Source: Calothrix sp. HK-06 (GTDB taxonomy: Bacteria > Cyanobacteriota > Cyanobacteriia > Cyanobacteriales > Nostocaceae). Taken from it: 64,000 nt of DNA. The stretch spans positions 1 to 64,000 of the forward strand of contig NZ_MRCD01000006.1 in NCBI RefSeq assembly GCF_001904745.1. Reading direction: 5' to 3'. Numbering within the stretch: position 1 is the first letter of the stretch; every line of letters starts with the position of its first letter. Position numbers and translations under genes: made by a program. Shown piece after piece: positions 27,330-35,812 of the stretch. Under the pieces are notes generated by a model. It was given only the letters and a program-made list of their open reading frames with translations. It had not been told where the DNA came from and made no database searches.

Positions 27330-28520
27330 CTAACGTAATGAAATAAACTGGGGACGATTTTCTAATTGCTCAGTAACATCTATAACTTGTTGTCTTGCCC
27401 ATTTATCAGCGCCTATAATATCTTCCAAAGAAGGATTTTGTGTATTATTATGACGCGCACACGTCATTTCAATACAACGTGGGATATCTAAAAACTTAAT
27501 TTTCTCATCTAAAAACAGAGCTACTGCCTGTTCATTAGCTGCGTTTAATACTGCTGGCATCGAACCACCTGCCCGACCTGCTGCGTATGCTAAATTCATA
27601 CATGGGTATTTTTGATGGTCAGGTTCACGAAAAGTCAAATTTCCAGCTTTGACTAAATCGAGACGTTCCCAGTCTGTAAAAATTCTTTCGGGATAAGACA
27701 TTGCATACAACAATGGTAAACGCATATCAGCCCAACCAAGTTGAGCTAGTACTGAAGTATCTTGAAGTTCAATTAGTGAGTGAATAATACTTTGCGGATG
27801 AATTACAATCTCGATGTTATCGTAGTCCATCCCAAACAAAAAGTGTGCTTCAATTACTTCTAAGCCTTTATTCATTAAGGTTGCAGAATCAACGGTAATT
27901 TTGCGTCCCATTGACCAGTTCGGATGTTTTAAAGCATCGGCAACTGTAACTGAAGCTAAATCGGATACTGCCCAGTCACGGAAGGCGCCTCCTGAAGCTG
28001 TCAGAATAATCTTACGTAGTCCGTGATTTGGTACACCTTGTAAACATTGAAATATTGCAGAATGTTCTGAGTCGGCAGGTAGTAATTTAACACCATACTC
28101 CTCAATTAAAGGTAGAACAACTGGGGCGCCTGCAATTAAAGTTTCTTTGTTAGCAAGAGCAATATTTTTACCTGCTTTAATCGCTGCAATAGTTGGAAGT
28201 AGTCCAGCACAACCAACTATACCTGTAACAACGCTTTGGGAATCACCATAAGCAGCTACCTCAATAATTCCAGCTTCACCAGCAAGCAAAATTGGTTTGT
28301 AATCAAGGTCTTTAATGCCATCTTGAAGTATCGGCAATTTTTCAGGAGCGCAAATTGCTGCTATACTCGGTCGAAACTGCCGAATCTGTTTGATTAGCAT
28401 TTCAACATTATTACCAGCCGCTAACCCTACAACCCTGAATTGGTCAGGATATTGTGCCACAATATCTAAAGTTTGGGTTCCAATTGAACCTGTGGAACCA
28501 AGAAGAGTTATTGCTTTCAC
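27330..28520 (-). CDS. dxr: 1-deoxy-D-xylulose-5-phosphate reductoisomerase
   Basis: 396 residues, full length. The NADPH site [13 protein letters not shown] is at 8-20, the substrate and metal region has [14 protein letters not shown] near 150, and the flexible-loop and active-site helix [21 protein letters not shown] lies near 200. It converts DOXP to MEP in the MEP pathway, which feeds chlorophyll, carotenoid and quinone synthesis in cyanobacteria. Start [11 protein letters not shown] is typical of the family. A hairpin (CCTCGGAT...ATCCGGGG) follows near 27295-27318. Confidence 0.97.
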   Translation of the reverse strand: MKAITLLGSTGSIGTQTLDIVAQYPDQFRVVGLAAGNNVEMLIKQIRQFRPSIAAICAPEKLPILQDGIKDLDYKPILLAGEAGIIEVAAYGDSQSVVTGIVGCAGLLPTIAAIKAGKNIALANKETLIAGAPVVLPLIEEYGVKLLPADSEHSAIFQCLQGVPNHGLRKIILTASGGAFRDWAVSDLASVTVADALKHPNWSMGRKITVDSATLMNKGLEVIEAHFLFGMDYDNIEIVIHPQSIIHSLIELQDTSVLAQLGWADMRLPLLYAMSYPERIFTDWERLDLVKAGNLTFREPDHQKYPCMNLAYAAGRAGGSMPAVLNAANEQAVALFLDEKIKFLDIPRCIEMTCARHNNTQNPSLEDIIGADKWARQQVIDVTEQLENRPQFISLR

Positions 28521-28573
28521 AATTTTTTAATTATTAAAGAATAACTCTAATATAAAATGCTTTGGCATTTACA

Positions 28574-29071
28574 TTATGGGCACATTAGTGTTTCACGGGT
28601 GTCGCGTCCGGTTTTGGGATTTGTACCTTTGGCGACTTTACATAATTTCTCTTGCTCGTCGTCGCGTAATAATACGTCGGTAAAGTCTGCTCCATCAATA
28701 ACGGCGCCATCAAATTTTGCACTAGCTGCGAAAGCTCCTTCTAATACTGCGTTGGTTAGGTTCGCTTTAACTAAGCGTGCTGAGTCTAAGGTAGCGTTTG
28801 TTAAATCAGCACCTGTAAAATCTACTGACTCAAGATTTGAGGCAAAGAAACTTACACCGCGCAAATTAGAGTTAGTAAAGTTGCTTTGCTTTAAGTTGGC
28901 TTTGGTAAAGCTAGAGTCGCTCAAGTCACGTCCCGAAAAATCAGCGTCAATCAAAATCTCTTTGTTATAGTCGAGTGCAAAACTTGCTGGCGCCAGCCCG
29001 AAATTGAAAATTAAGCAAATTATTCCGTAAAAGAATAAACTAAATAGGTACGTCCAAATACGTTTAGTCAT
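28574..29071 (-). CDS. Exported pentapeptide-repeat protein, lumen-type
   Basis: 165 residues. A signal peptide (LFSLFFYGIICLIFNFGLA then PASFA) is followed by about 15 pentapeptide units of the A(D/N)Lxx type (ADFSG, ANLKQ, SNLRG, ADLTN and so on) forming a right-handed quadrilateral helix. The C-terminus has two cysteines (KLCKVAKGTN, ETLMCP), which may form a disulfide after export. The layout is that of the thylakoid-lumen pentapeptide proteins. Function is unknown. It is divergent from yraN, with only 26 bases between the starts. Confidence 0.88.
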   Translation of the reverse strand: MTKRIWTYLFSLFFYGIICLIFNFGLAPASFALDYNKEILIDADFSGRDLSDSSFTKANLKQSNFTNSNLRGVSFFASNLESVDFTGADLTNATLDSARLVKANLTNAVLEGAFAASAKFDGAVIDGADFTDVLLRDDEQEKLCKVAKGTNPKTGRDTRETLMCP

Positions 29072-29097
29072 ATAGTTTTGAAGTAGTATTTACATTT

Positions 29098-29520
29098 ATG
29101 GCTCCTTCTAATCATTATCCCGACATCGGTACATTAGGTGAAGACTTTGTAGCCGAGTGGTTAGCTGAAAGTGGCTCAAAAATTCTACACCGCAGATGGA
29201 AGAGTGGTCGTAGAGGAGAAATTGATATTATTGCTATAAACAATACCACTCAAGATTTAACACTAGCGTTTGTTGAAGTGAAAACGCGCAGCGCACGAAA
29301 CTGGGACTCTGGAGGAAGAGATGCCGTAGAGCCACGTAAACAAACTAAATTAAGGATAGCAGCACAAATGTTTTTGGCAGAACACCCAGATAAAGAAAAC
29401 TATACGTGTCGCTTTGATGTTGCTATCGTCTCTTGTAAGCCAAAACCTAAAAGCCAAGATGCAGAAAACTCACAGTACTATTTAACACTACAAGAATATA
29501 TCACAGGTGCTTTTGATTGA
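29098..29520 (+). CDS. yraN: YraN / UPF0102 family endonuclease-like protein
   Basis: 140 residues. The restriction-endonuclease-like fold shows GTLGEDFVAEWL, GRRGEIDIIA and FVEVKTRSA, which contain the expected Glu, Asp, Glu and Lys of the nuclease core. The family's role in DNA metabolism is unsettled. AAACCCGGTTTCT palindromes follow directly after the stop codon. Confidence 0.9.
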   Translation: MAPSNHYPDIGTLGEDFVAEWLAESGSKILHRRWKSGRRGEIDIIAINNTTQDLTLAFVEVKTRSARNWDSGGRDAVEPRKQTKLRIAAQMFLAEHPDKENYTCRFDVAIVSCKPKPKSQDAENSQYYLTLQEYITGAFD

Positions 29521-29523
29521 TAG

Positions 29524-29561
29524 CCTAGAAACCCGGTTTCTCCGGTAGAAACTGGGTTTCT
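29524..29561. repeat. AAACCxGGTTT palindromic repeats
   Basis: Two copies in tandem, AGAAACCCGGTTTCT and AGAAACTGGGTTTCT. The same 15-base palindrome family occurs near 8589, 8654, 16878, 26876, 39975, 62407 and 62457. They are usually found in pairs some tens of bases apart, next to stop codons. Confidence 0.7.
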
Positions 29562-29612
29562 TAGGTCAAGGTCACCGTACAATTATTTAATTACTTTCTC
29601 AAACTTAACTTT

Positions 29613-30002
29613 TTAAGCGAGTGTTTCTGGGCAATAACCCAAACCTCGCACAAACTGTTGACGGAACGCTTCAATTTCTTCTCTCTCAGGATTTCCATGT
29701 GAGACTATCGCGACTTGATAGCGACGCATCACATCAACAGGATACTGTCCAGCTTCTAGACTCCACAGTGCCATTTGTACCCGCATTGGTGGTTCGTAAG
29801 CAATTCCTAACTCGTTTAAGAACGCGCGAAAATCACCATCTATATCCGATGATACTTGACCTGTAAATTTAACTCGTACCACCCAGCCATCAATTTGATG
29901 AATCACAGTTACGAAAGAAACAGGTAACTGTGGTCGGGAGTGTAAGAATTGAATTACTCTTAAAGTTAGACTAGCATTTGCCAGATAATACAAATATTCC
30001 AT
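29613..30002 (-). CDS. Conserved hypothetical protein
   Basis: 129 residues from MEYLYYLANASLTLRVIQF. Alternating strands and helices, no membrane segment or signal peptide. A TTG eight codons upstream is a weaker start. The ending YQVAIVSHGNPEREEIEAFRQ suggests a defined fold, but I do not recognise the family. Confidence 0.6.
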   Translation of the reverse strand: MEYLYYLANASLTLRVIQFLHSRPQLPVSFVTVIHQIDGWVVRVKFTGQVSSDIDGDFRAFLNELGIAYEPPMRVQMALWSLEAGQYPVDVMRRYQVAIVSHGNPEREEIEAFRQQFVRGLGYCPETLA

Positions 30003-30242
30003 TTCGCTGCTTGGGATGAAAGCCAATCCTACATATCTATTATTGGAACAATAACCCCATCATCCGGTAGGGTAAAAGCCCCCGTTTTTTATTGGGTAGG
30101 TTTACCCAATTTTCATATTTTCGTTTACGTGTTACCTAATAGTATTCATCATAAACTCAAAAGATAAGATTGACCCCGAATCGCGTAAAGTTCATTTATA
30201 AAGAAAAGCTAAAATTACTTTATATCCATTATCAGAATCTAG

Positions 30243-31382
30243 ATGCAGCAGGACTTAGAGCAACTCAATTTCAATCCCACTTCCACAGACGGAGAGAAAT
30301 ATTGTGATTTAGACCGTTCGACAGCTGGTTACGACTACGATTTACCCGAAGAATTGATAGCTCAAAACCCAGCAGTTCCCCGCGACAGTTCAAAATTGCT
30401 TGTAGTAAATTCGACTAGTAAAACTAATATTAGTTCTCCTTTACACCATATATTCCGTGATTTACCGGATATTTTGCGACCAGGTGATTTGTTGATAATG
30501 AACGACACCAAAGTTTTGAGCGCGCGTTTACACGGTCGTAAATCCACTGGCGCCAAGTTGGAAGTTTTACTATTAGAAGAGCGTGAACAAAATTGCTGGT
30601 TAGCATTGGTGAAACCAGGAAAGCGATTTAAGATTGGTTCACAGATTTTTTTCGAGGCGCCCCCTTATGATGGCACACTAGCAGCGACAGTAATAGACTC
30701 AGATAAAGCAACGGGTGGACGGGTATTAGAATTCCATGTGCCAAGTGGAAAATCTTTGGTGCAATTATTGGATACATTCGGCGAAGTACCATTACCTCCG
30801 TACATAACACAAAGCCAAGCATCCGACGAACAGTATCAAACTGTATATGCCAATACGCCAGGTGCAGTAGCGGCGCCAACAGCAGGGCTACATTTTACAC
30901 CCGAACTACTCGATACATTGGAGAAAAAAGGCATTAACCGAGCATTCATTACATTACATGTGGGTGTAGGAACGTTTCGTCCCGTCGAAGTTGAAGATGT
31001 GACTACACACACAATGCACTCCGAATGGATAGAAGTGCCATCTACGACAGTCGAGCAAATCAAAGCAACACAACAGAAAGGTGGAAGAATTATAGCAGTA
31101 GGAACAACCGTAGTTAGAGCATTAGAAGGCGCCGCAGCAGAAACCGGGGAAATAACAGAATTTTGCGGCAAGACAAATTTATTTATTTACCCTGGTTTTA
31201 AATGGCGAGTCATTGAGGGGTTAATAACCAACTTCCACTTACCTCGCTCCAGTTTACTAATGCTAGTCAGCGCACTTATCGGTCGAGCAAACTTACTCAA
31301 TATATACAAAGAAGCAATAAACGAGAATTACCGCTTCTACTCTTTTGGTGACGCAATGCTAATTCTTCCTGAGAAAACATAA
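30243..31382 (+). CDS. queA: S-adenosylmethionine:tRNA ribosyltransferase-isomerase
   Basis: 379 residues. The family core starts DYDLPEELIAQNPA, then GDLLIMNDTKVLSARL, PLPPYI, the AAPTAGLHFT motif and GTFRPVE, and ends in TNFHLPRSSLLMLVSAL. It transfers the ribosyl moiety of SAM to 7-aminomethyl-7-deazaguanine in tRNA to make epoxyqueuosine. An N-terminal extension of about 28 residues precedes the usual start. Confidence 0.96.
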   Translation: MQQDLEQLNFNPTSTDGEKYCDLDRSTAGYDYDLPEELIAQNPAVPRDSSKLLVVNSTSKTNISSPLHHIFRDLPDILRPGDLLIMNDTKVLSARLHGRKSTGAKLEVLLLEEREQNCWLALVKPGKRFKIGSQIFFEAPPYDGTLAATVIDSDKATGGRVLEFHVPSGKSLVQLLDTFGEVPLPPYITQSQASDEQYQTVYANTPGAVAAPTAGLHFTPELLDTLEKKGINRAFITLHVGVGTFRPVEVEDVTTHTMHSEWIEVPSTTVEQIKATQQKGGRIIAVGTTVVRALEGAAAETGEITEFCGKTNLFIYPGFKWRVIEGLITNFHLPRSSLLMLVSALIGRANLLNIYKEAINENYRFYSFGDAMLILPEKT

Positions 31383-31470
31383 ATATTCATCCATCACACT
31401 GTATATTTCATCAGGAATACTGGGAAACCTAGACTTATAGCCTTTAAATATAAGTACAGGTCTACCTGAT

Positions 31471-32643
31471 ATGTCTCATAATTATCATTCTCATAAGTAT
31501 CTACACTTTTATTCCCGGTTCAAACTTTTTACGGCGCTTTTTACAGCATCTGTTTTGCTAACACTAACGGCGCCGAGTTTTTTAAACACTCATAGTAAAC
31601 TATTGGCACAAAACGTTGTTACTCAAGACTTAGAAGCAGCAGGTTTATACCAGCAAGGTGTAATCCGTTACAGCCGTGGAGATTATCAGGGTGGAGAAAT
31701 GTTACTAAGGCAAGCATTACAGCGCGACCCCAACTTAGCAGCCGCGCGGACTTACCTTGGTAACATTATGTTGAAGCAAAATCGTATTGAATCAGCAGTA
31801 CAAGAATATTCAGAAGCAGTACGAATAGACCCAAACTTTGCAGAAGGTTACTTTAACTTAGGTTTAGGACTGCACAAGCAAGGACAGCGAGAAACAGCAA
31901 TTACTGCCTATCGTCAAGCATTAGTAGTTAACCCAACAATGGCAGCAGCACACTATAACATGGGGTTAGCATTGTACGAACTAGGACAAGTCAACGAAGC
32001 AATCACAGCTTACCAACAGGGAATAAATATCGACAGCAGTAATGCAAACGCTCACTACAACTTAGCTATTGCTTTAGAACAAACAGGACAAGTTCAAGAA
32101 GCAATGAATTCTTATCGCCAAGCATTAAACATCAATCCAGATAACACAAATGCTTACAATCGTTTAGGTAGTTTAATGGCAAAAAGCGGTCTAACAACCG
32201 AAGCTGTAGCAACCTACACTGAATCAATTCGTCGTACAGCCGTAAATCCAGATGCTTACTATAGTATCGGCATGGCTTGGATGAATCAAGGTGAATATAA
32301 AAAAGCAAACAGAGCATTCAAACGCGCGCAGCAACAATATCGCCAACAAGGTAATATTCAACTAGCCGAAAAAATCGAAGAATTAATCATTCAAACAGCA
32401 CAAGGTGACAAACGCACCACACCTGCTGCATCTCAACCTCAAGTTCAACCCGAAGCAACAACCCAAACTGAAACCCCAACCGAAAACACCGAAACCCAAA
32501 CTCAAACTCAAACCCCAACCGAAAACACCGAAACTCAAACTCAAACTGAAACTCAACCCAATAATTCCAGCGAATCAACCCAAACAAAAGTAATAGAATT
32601 CGGTCAACCTATGCCAGCAGAATCAGAACAAAATAAAAGTTAA
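31471..32643 (+). CDS. Exported TPR protein with TQ/TE-rich tail
   Basis: 390 residues. Signal peptide or anchor at 18-40 (FTALFTASVLLTLTAPSF), seven or so TPR units (AAGLYQQGVIRYSRGDYQ, NLGLGLHKQGQ, and onward to about 290), then a low-complexity tail built from TPTENTETQTQT units (about 325-370). TPR solenoids bind other proteins. The tail codons are direct repeats that can expand or contract by slippage. It may act at the cell surface; no partner is evident. Confidence 0.85.
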   Translation: MSHNYHSHKYLHFYSRFKLFTALFTASVLLTLTAPSFLNTHSKLLAQNVVTQDLEAAGLYQQGVIRYSRGDYQGGEMLLRQALQRDPNLAAARTYLGNIMLKQNRIESAVQEYSEAVRIDPNFAEGYFNLGLGLHKQGQRETAITAYRQALVVNPTMAAAHYNMGLALYELGQVNEAITAYQQGINIDSSNANAHYNLAIALEQTGQVQEAMNSYRQALNINPDNTNAYNRLGSLMAKSGLTTEAVATYTESIRRTAVNPDAYYSIGMAWMNQGEYKKANRAFKRAQQQYRQQGNIQLAEKIEELIIQTAQGDKRTTPAASQPQVQPEATTQTETPTENTETQTQTQTPTENTETQTQTETQPNNSSESTQTKVIEFGQPMPAESEQNKS

Positions 32644-32648
32644 TACCT

Positions 32649-32680
32649 CTTGTAGCACAGGCAGGATGCCTGTGCAGTCA
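32649..32680. repeat. Dispersed palindromic repeat (GTAGCACAGGC type)
   Basis: TTGTAGCACAGGCAGGATGCCTGTGCAGTCA, followed by an ACCACAGAGACCACG-type repeat at about 32694. The same pair of repeats occurs at 41780-41842 and 54040-54107, in the opposite order. Confidence 0.7.
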
Positions 32681-32774
32681 CGTCACTTTCTTTACCACAG
32701 AGACCACGATAGTTCACAGAGGAAGAGAGTAATAAAATTAACTCCAAAAGGCGCAAAGGTCGCAAAGAAAAACA

Positions 32775-33356
32775 TCAGGGAGAGAGCAAATAACCTAAAG
32801 CACGACTAACATATAATTGCCACGATTCTGTAGTAGGTGGAAAAATTAACCCATAAAGCATGATGCCGCTCATCATGTCAAACACAATACCTGGCTCTAA
32901 ATCTACACAAACTTCTTTTCTCGCTTTTGCCCTTTCTATAACCACAGCAAAAGCATCTCGTCGAGGTTGTAAATACTTTTCCCAATAAATACGCGCGAAC
33001 TGAGAATTACTCGATGCACTACTAATAATCATCGCTACAGTCTTTCTTCCTAGAGGAGTAAAAGTTATTTGCGCGGCGCCTTCAATTAATGCATCAATGT
33101 CACTCCATATACTTCCTGTGTCAGGAATTTCCACATCTTGCCTAACACTCTCAATTGCATCAGCGACCAACTCCTCTTTCGATGTATAACGTCGGTAAAT
33201 AGTCGTCTTACCCACACCCGCACGCGCAGCAATACCATCAATACTCATACCATCAAACCCAACTTCTGCAAGTAGTTCTAAAGTTGCTTGCAGCATGGCT
33301 TGGTGAGATTGGAGACTCCTAGGTCTTCCTGGCGATTTTTTGCTGTTACTACTCAT
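32775..33356 (-). CDS. TetR/AcrR family repressor
   Basis: 193 residues. The N-terminal helix-turn-helix is VGFDGMSIDGIAARAGVGKTTIYRRYTSKEELV (about 30-62); the C-terminal ligand domain is helical and unspecific. These repress nearby genes until a small ligand binds. A 17-bp palindrome in the 46-base gap to the divergent Coq4-like gene is the likely operator (33372-33388), so it should control both itself and that gene. Confidence 0.92.
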   Translation of the reverse strand: MSSNSKKSPGRPRSLQSHQAMLQATLELLAEVGFDGMSIDGIAARAGVGKTTIYRRYTSKEELVADAIESVRQDVEIPDTGSIWSDIDALIEGAAQITFTPLGRKTVAMIISSASSNSQFARIYWEKYLQPRRDAFAVVIERAKARKEVCVDLEPGIVFDMMSGIMLYGLIFPPTTESWQLYVSRALGYLLSP

Positions 33357-33371
33357 ATATGTTATTATATT

Positions 33372-33388
33372 TACGATACAGTATCGTA
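33372..33388. promoter_or_regulatory. TetR-type operator palindrome
   Basis: TACGATACAGTATCGTA: two exact 8-base arms around a central A. It lies in the short divergent gap between the TetR gene (start 33356) and the Coq4-like gene (start 33403), where it would cover both promoters. Confidence 0.8.
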
Positions 33389-33402
33389 TTTAAAAGTGAA
33401 AT

Positions 33403-33909
33403 ATGAATCCGCGTCCTAGCTACATGAATAAAAATAGCACTTTGACGCTGTCCGAAGGGTTAGAGGAATATTATGCATTAAATCCTAACGTCACCGACCC
33501 TAGAAAACTTCCTCCAGATTTTGCCAAAATTCTTTTAGCACATGATGTGTCCCACGTCATCTACGGTTGCGATACTGGGATGTACGATGAACTCAAAATT
33601 TTGCCCCTAACTTGGTGGACAAGTAACTATAAGTTTCGCGACCATTTACGTACACTCAAAGACCCAACTATTAGTCCTGCAATTCGCATTATGTATGACG
33701 ACTTAATAAAAGAGCATGGGGCAGTGTGGCTGTATGGGTCTATATTATTTGTTTTTCCAAGATTACTGCCAGAGTTGATAGCAATGTGGTTTAAAGCTAA
33801 AAGGCGCTCCTACCAACATTTGGTTCCCTTCCTTGATTTTGAACCAATGCTTGACAAGTCACTGATAGAGATTCGTCAAGAGTTTAACTTGTTCCCTTTT
33901 ATGGAATGA
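33403..33909 (+). CDS. Coq4-like protein, TetR-controlled
   Basis: 168 residues. The motif HDVSH (47-51), followed by exactly 11 residues and Glu63, is the HDxxH-x11-E zinc-ligand signature of Coq4. Coq4 takes part in ubiquinone synthesis in eukaryotes and proteobacteria, but cyanobacteria do not make ubiquinone, so the bacterial Coq4-like branch likely has a different isoprenoid or lipid substrate. The TetR gene is divergent with an operator between. The end is followed at once by a P450 remnant, suggesting an earlier Coq4-P450 operon. Confidence 0.75.
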   Translation: MNPRPSYMNKNSTLTLSEGLEEYYALNPNVTDPRKLPPDFAKILLAHDVSHVIYGCDTGMYDELKILPLTWWTSNYKFRDHLRTLKDPTISPAIRIMYDDLIKEHGAVWLYGSILFVFPRLLPELIAMWFKAKRRSYQHLVPFLDFEPMLDKSLIEIRQEFNLFPFME

Positions 33910-33911
33910 GC

Positions 33912-34081
33912 TAAAGGAATTCGCCAGATTATAAATCAAGTTGTTTGCAGCTTTGTTAATTCGTGGATATGAGTGGGAGTTGACGCCGGGGCAAAAAGTT
34001 AGGATTGCTTCACTACGCTATTATTTTACGTTTGTTGCTTATTTACTATCAATCACGCCGCCTAAATCCTGCTTTCGGTAA
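33912..34081 (+). pseudogene. 3' remnant of a cytochrome P450 gene
   Basis: Beginning directly after the Coq4-like stop, the frame reads LKEFARL, a stop, then IKLFAALLIRGYEWELTPGQKV and about 28 further residues. This corresponds to the region just after the haem cysteine in cyanobacterial P450s (usually GKEFARLE.K.FAALL.R.Y.WEL.PGQ), with the Glu codon turned into TAA. The upstream four fifths, including the haem cysteine, are missing. It is a dead fragment. Confidence 0.65.
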
Positions 34082-34342
34082 TCGAGAGCATTCATAATTG
34101 TGTAATTTTATGTCGAAGTTCACACCCGCAGAACGAAATAGCACGGATGCCAAGTCCCTTCAGTGGGTGTACAGTATTCTTCAGAACTGCTTCACCACCC
34201 AGCGTGAACTTATTGCGTAGTTTTTTTCGCACCGTTGGGGAGTGTCCACTCGTTATCCAAAAAAACATTTTTAGTTTTTCCGTAACTTTTAAAACTTAAT
34301 CTGTAGTCATGCTTGTTAAAATTCACACCACAATAAAAAATC
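34082..34342. other. Intergenic stretch after the P450 remnant
   Basis: About 260 bases before the peptidoglycan-binding gene. It contains short frames on both strands with some coding look (minus strand around 34100-34215, with FCGCELRHK) but none can be assigned. It may be part of the same decayed region. Confidence 0.3.
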
Positions 34343-34618
34343 ATGCCTACTACATTTACAGCTTTAAAAGAAGGTTCAACAGGCGCCGACGTTCGCAAAT
34401 TACAACAAAACTTAACAACTCTCAAGTATTATACAGGTACTATTGATGGTGTATTCGGCACCAACACTAAGAATGCTGTCGTCAAGTTTCAACAGAAGAA
34501 AAATCTGAGTGCTGATGGAGTTGTCGGTGCTAGTACATGGAAGCAAATCTCCTTTTTAAAGACATTTGACATGTCTCCAGAGCAAATAGTTTTAAATGGA
34601 GTTTTCAATCTAGCCTAA
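34343..34618 (+). CDS. Peptidoglycan-binding domain protein (PG_binding_1)
   Basis: 91 residues. A single three-helix domain: LKEGSTGADVRKLQQNL, GTIDGVFGTNTKNAVVKFQQ and LSADGVVGASTWKQI, the standard PG_binding_1 layout. There is no signal peptide and no catalytic domain, so its access to the wall is unclear. It could be a degraded end of a larger hydrolase, or act in the cytoplasm. Confidence 0.85.
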   Translation: MPTTFTALKEGSTGADVRKLQQNLTTLKYYTGTIDGVFGTNTKNAVVKFQQKKNLSADGVVGASTWKQISFLKTFDMSPEQIVLNGVFNLA

Positions 34619-34680
34619 TTTGCCGATTGTAGAGACGTGTTCACGTAGTGTCCCGCAGCTCATATATCACGTCTCCAAAA

Positions 34681-35538
34681 TTATAGTAGTCTCAAGTCCT
34701 TAAAACAACGGCGCATTAATTCTTTACGAGCAGCTATATCTTTCTCATTACGAATATCAATATTAACCGCAAAAAAATACACGTTTTTATTCTTTTCCAA
34801 GTATCCCACATACCATCCAATTTGCGGCGCCACACTGGTTGCCCAACCAGTCTTTGCTCTAATTGTATAGTCTGGAGTTTGTTCAACAACCATAATATCT
34901 TTTACAATCGAGAATGTTCTTTGAGAAAAAGGTAATTCTTGATTATAAAGACGGCGAAGAAACTGTATTTGCTCTTGAGGTGTAATGCGAAGTTCTCCTT
35001 CTAACCAAAATTTGTCAATATCTTTTTCCCCACCAATTTTTTTATTGCCATAACCAACTTTTGTAACCCAGTCTTGCATTCGCTCATGCCCAACTTTACG
35101 GGCTAAAACTTGGTAGAACCAAACTGCTGAACGCTTGTAAGCTTCTTTCATATTCAGGTCATGATTCCATTCCTCAAAATCTCTTTTTATTCCATCCCAA
35201 GTTAAAACAGCAACCTCATCAGATATTACACCTGTTTCCAAGGAGATCAGAGAGTTCAGAATTTTAAAAGTTGATGCAGGTAAGAAACTTGTTGCGTTAC
35301 GAGTTGGATTATGTTGATAAGTACGATTCGTCTTTAAATCATAAATTACGATAGAACCTTCAACACCCAGTTCTTGAAAGTGCCGTTCAAAATTGATTTT
35401 TTGGGCGCCGTCTACACTGTTTTGAGGTTGTACCAAGTTTGGCATAGAGAAAACTGACTGCATTGGCTGGAATACAAAAGTTACTACACAAGTTAAAGCG
35501 ACTAAGAGAATGATTATCAAACGAAATACTTGATTCAT
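34681..35538 (-). CDS. Class D (OXA-type) beta-lactamase or close relative
   Basis: 285 residues. A membrane-anchor or signal sequence (5-25) precedes the transpeptidase-like domain. Class D motifs are all present: S89-T-F-K92 (catalytic Ser and carbamylated Lys), SAV (Ser-x-Val), YGN, FWLEGELRITP and KTG followed by WATS. Class D enzymes hydrolyse penicillins in the periplasm. Environmental cyanobacterial versions are usually intrinsic. There is no mobile element nearby, and codon use looks like that of the neighbours. Confidence 0.9.
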   Translation of the reverse strand: MNQVFRLIIILLVALTCVVTFVFQPMQSVFSMPNLVQPQNSVDGAQKINFERHFQELGVEGSIVIYDLKTNRTYQHNPTRNATSFLPASTFKILNSLISLETGVISDEVAVLTWDGIKRDFEEWNHDLNMKEAYKRSAVWFYQVLARKVGHERMQDWVTKVGYGNKKIGGEKDIDKFWLEGELRITPQEQIQFLRRLYNQELPFSQRTFSIVKDIMVVEQTPDYTIRAKTGWATSVAPQIGWYVGYLEKNKNVYFFAVNIDIRNEKDIAARKELMRRCFKDLRLL

Positions 35539-35629
35539 GAACTGTTACAAGTAGTGAAATCACAGGCAGCTTGGAACTACAGTTACTATCTTTCTAATTT
35601 CGGAAAAGTAAAAGACAATTTATAAACTT

Positions 35630-35724
35630 GTAGGTTGGCTCCGCTACGCGGCAACCCAACACATCTTCAACAACGAACGCTTTAGATAAGATGTTGGGTT
35701 CCGCTATCGCTCCACCCAACCTAC
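35630..35724. repeat. 95-bp inverted-repeat element (GTAGGTTGGG type)
   Basis: Left end GTAGGTTGGCTCCGCTACGC and right end, in reverse, GTAGGTTGGGTGGAGCGATA form imperfect inverted repeats around an AT-rich centre that itself holds CAACCCAACA and TGTTGGGTT. This is a widespread MITE-like family in cyanobacteria. It lies between the beta-lactamase and ktrA. Confidence 0.7.
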
Positions 35725-35812
35725 AATATTATTTCTTGTGGGGTGGGCATCCTTGCCCGCCATTTTAATTGAAACAGGCAGGGATGCCTGTTCCACAACA
35801 TTTAAAAAATGA

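Noticed and set aside
28557-28970. 137-codon plus-strand frame
   Set aside because: Antisense shadow of the pentapeptide-repeat gene; its regular pattern comes from the repeat on the other strand.
32387-32593. Phe/Arg-rich and Lys/Pro-rich frames opposite or shifted to the TPR protein tail
   Set aside because: They are shadows of a low-complexity coding repeat in other frames.
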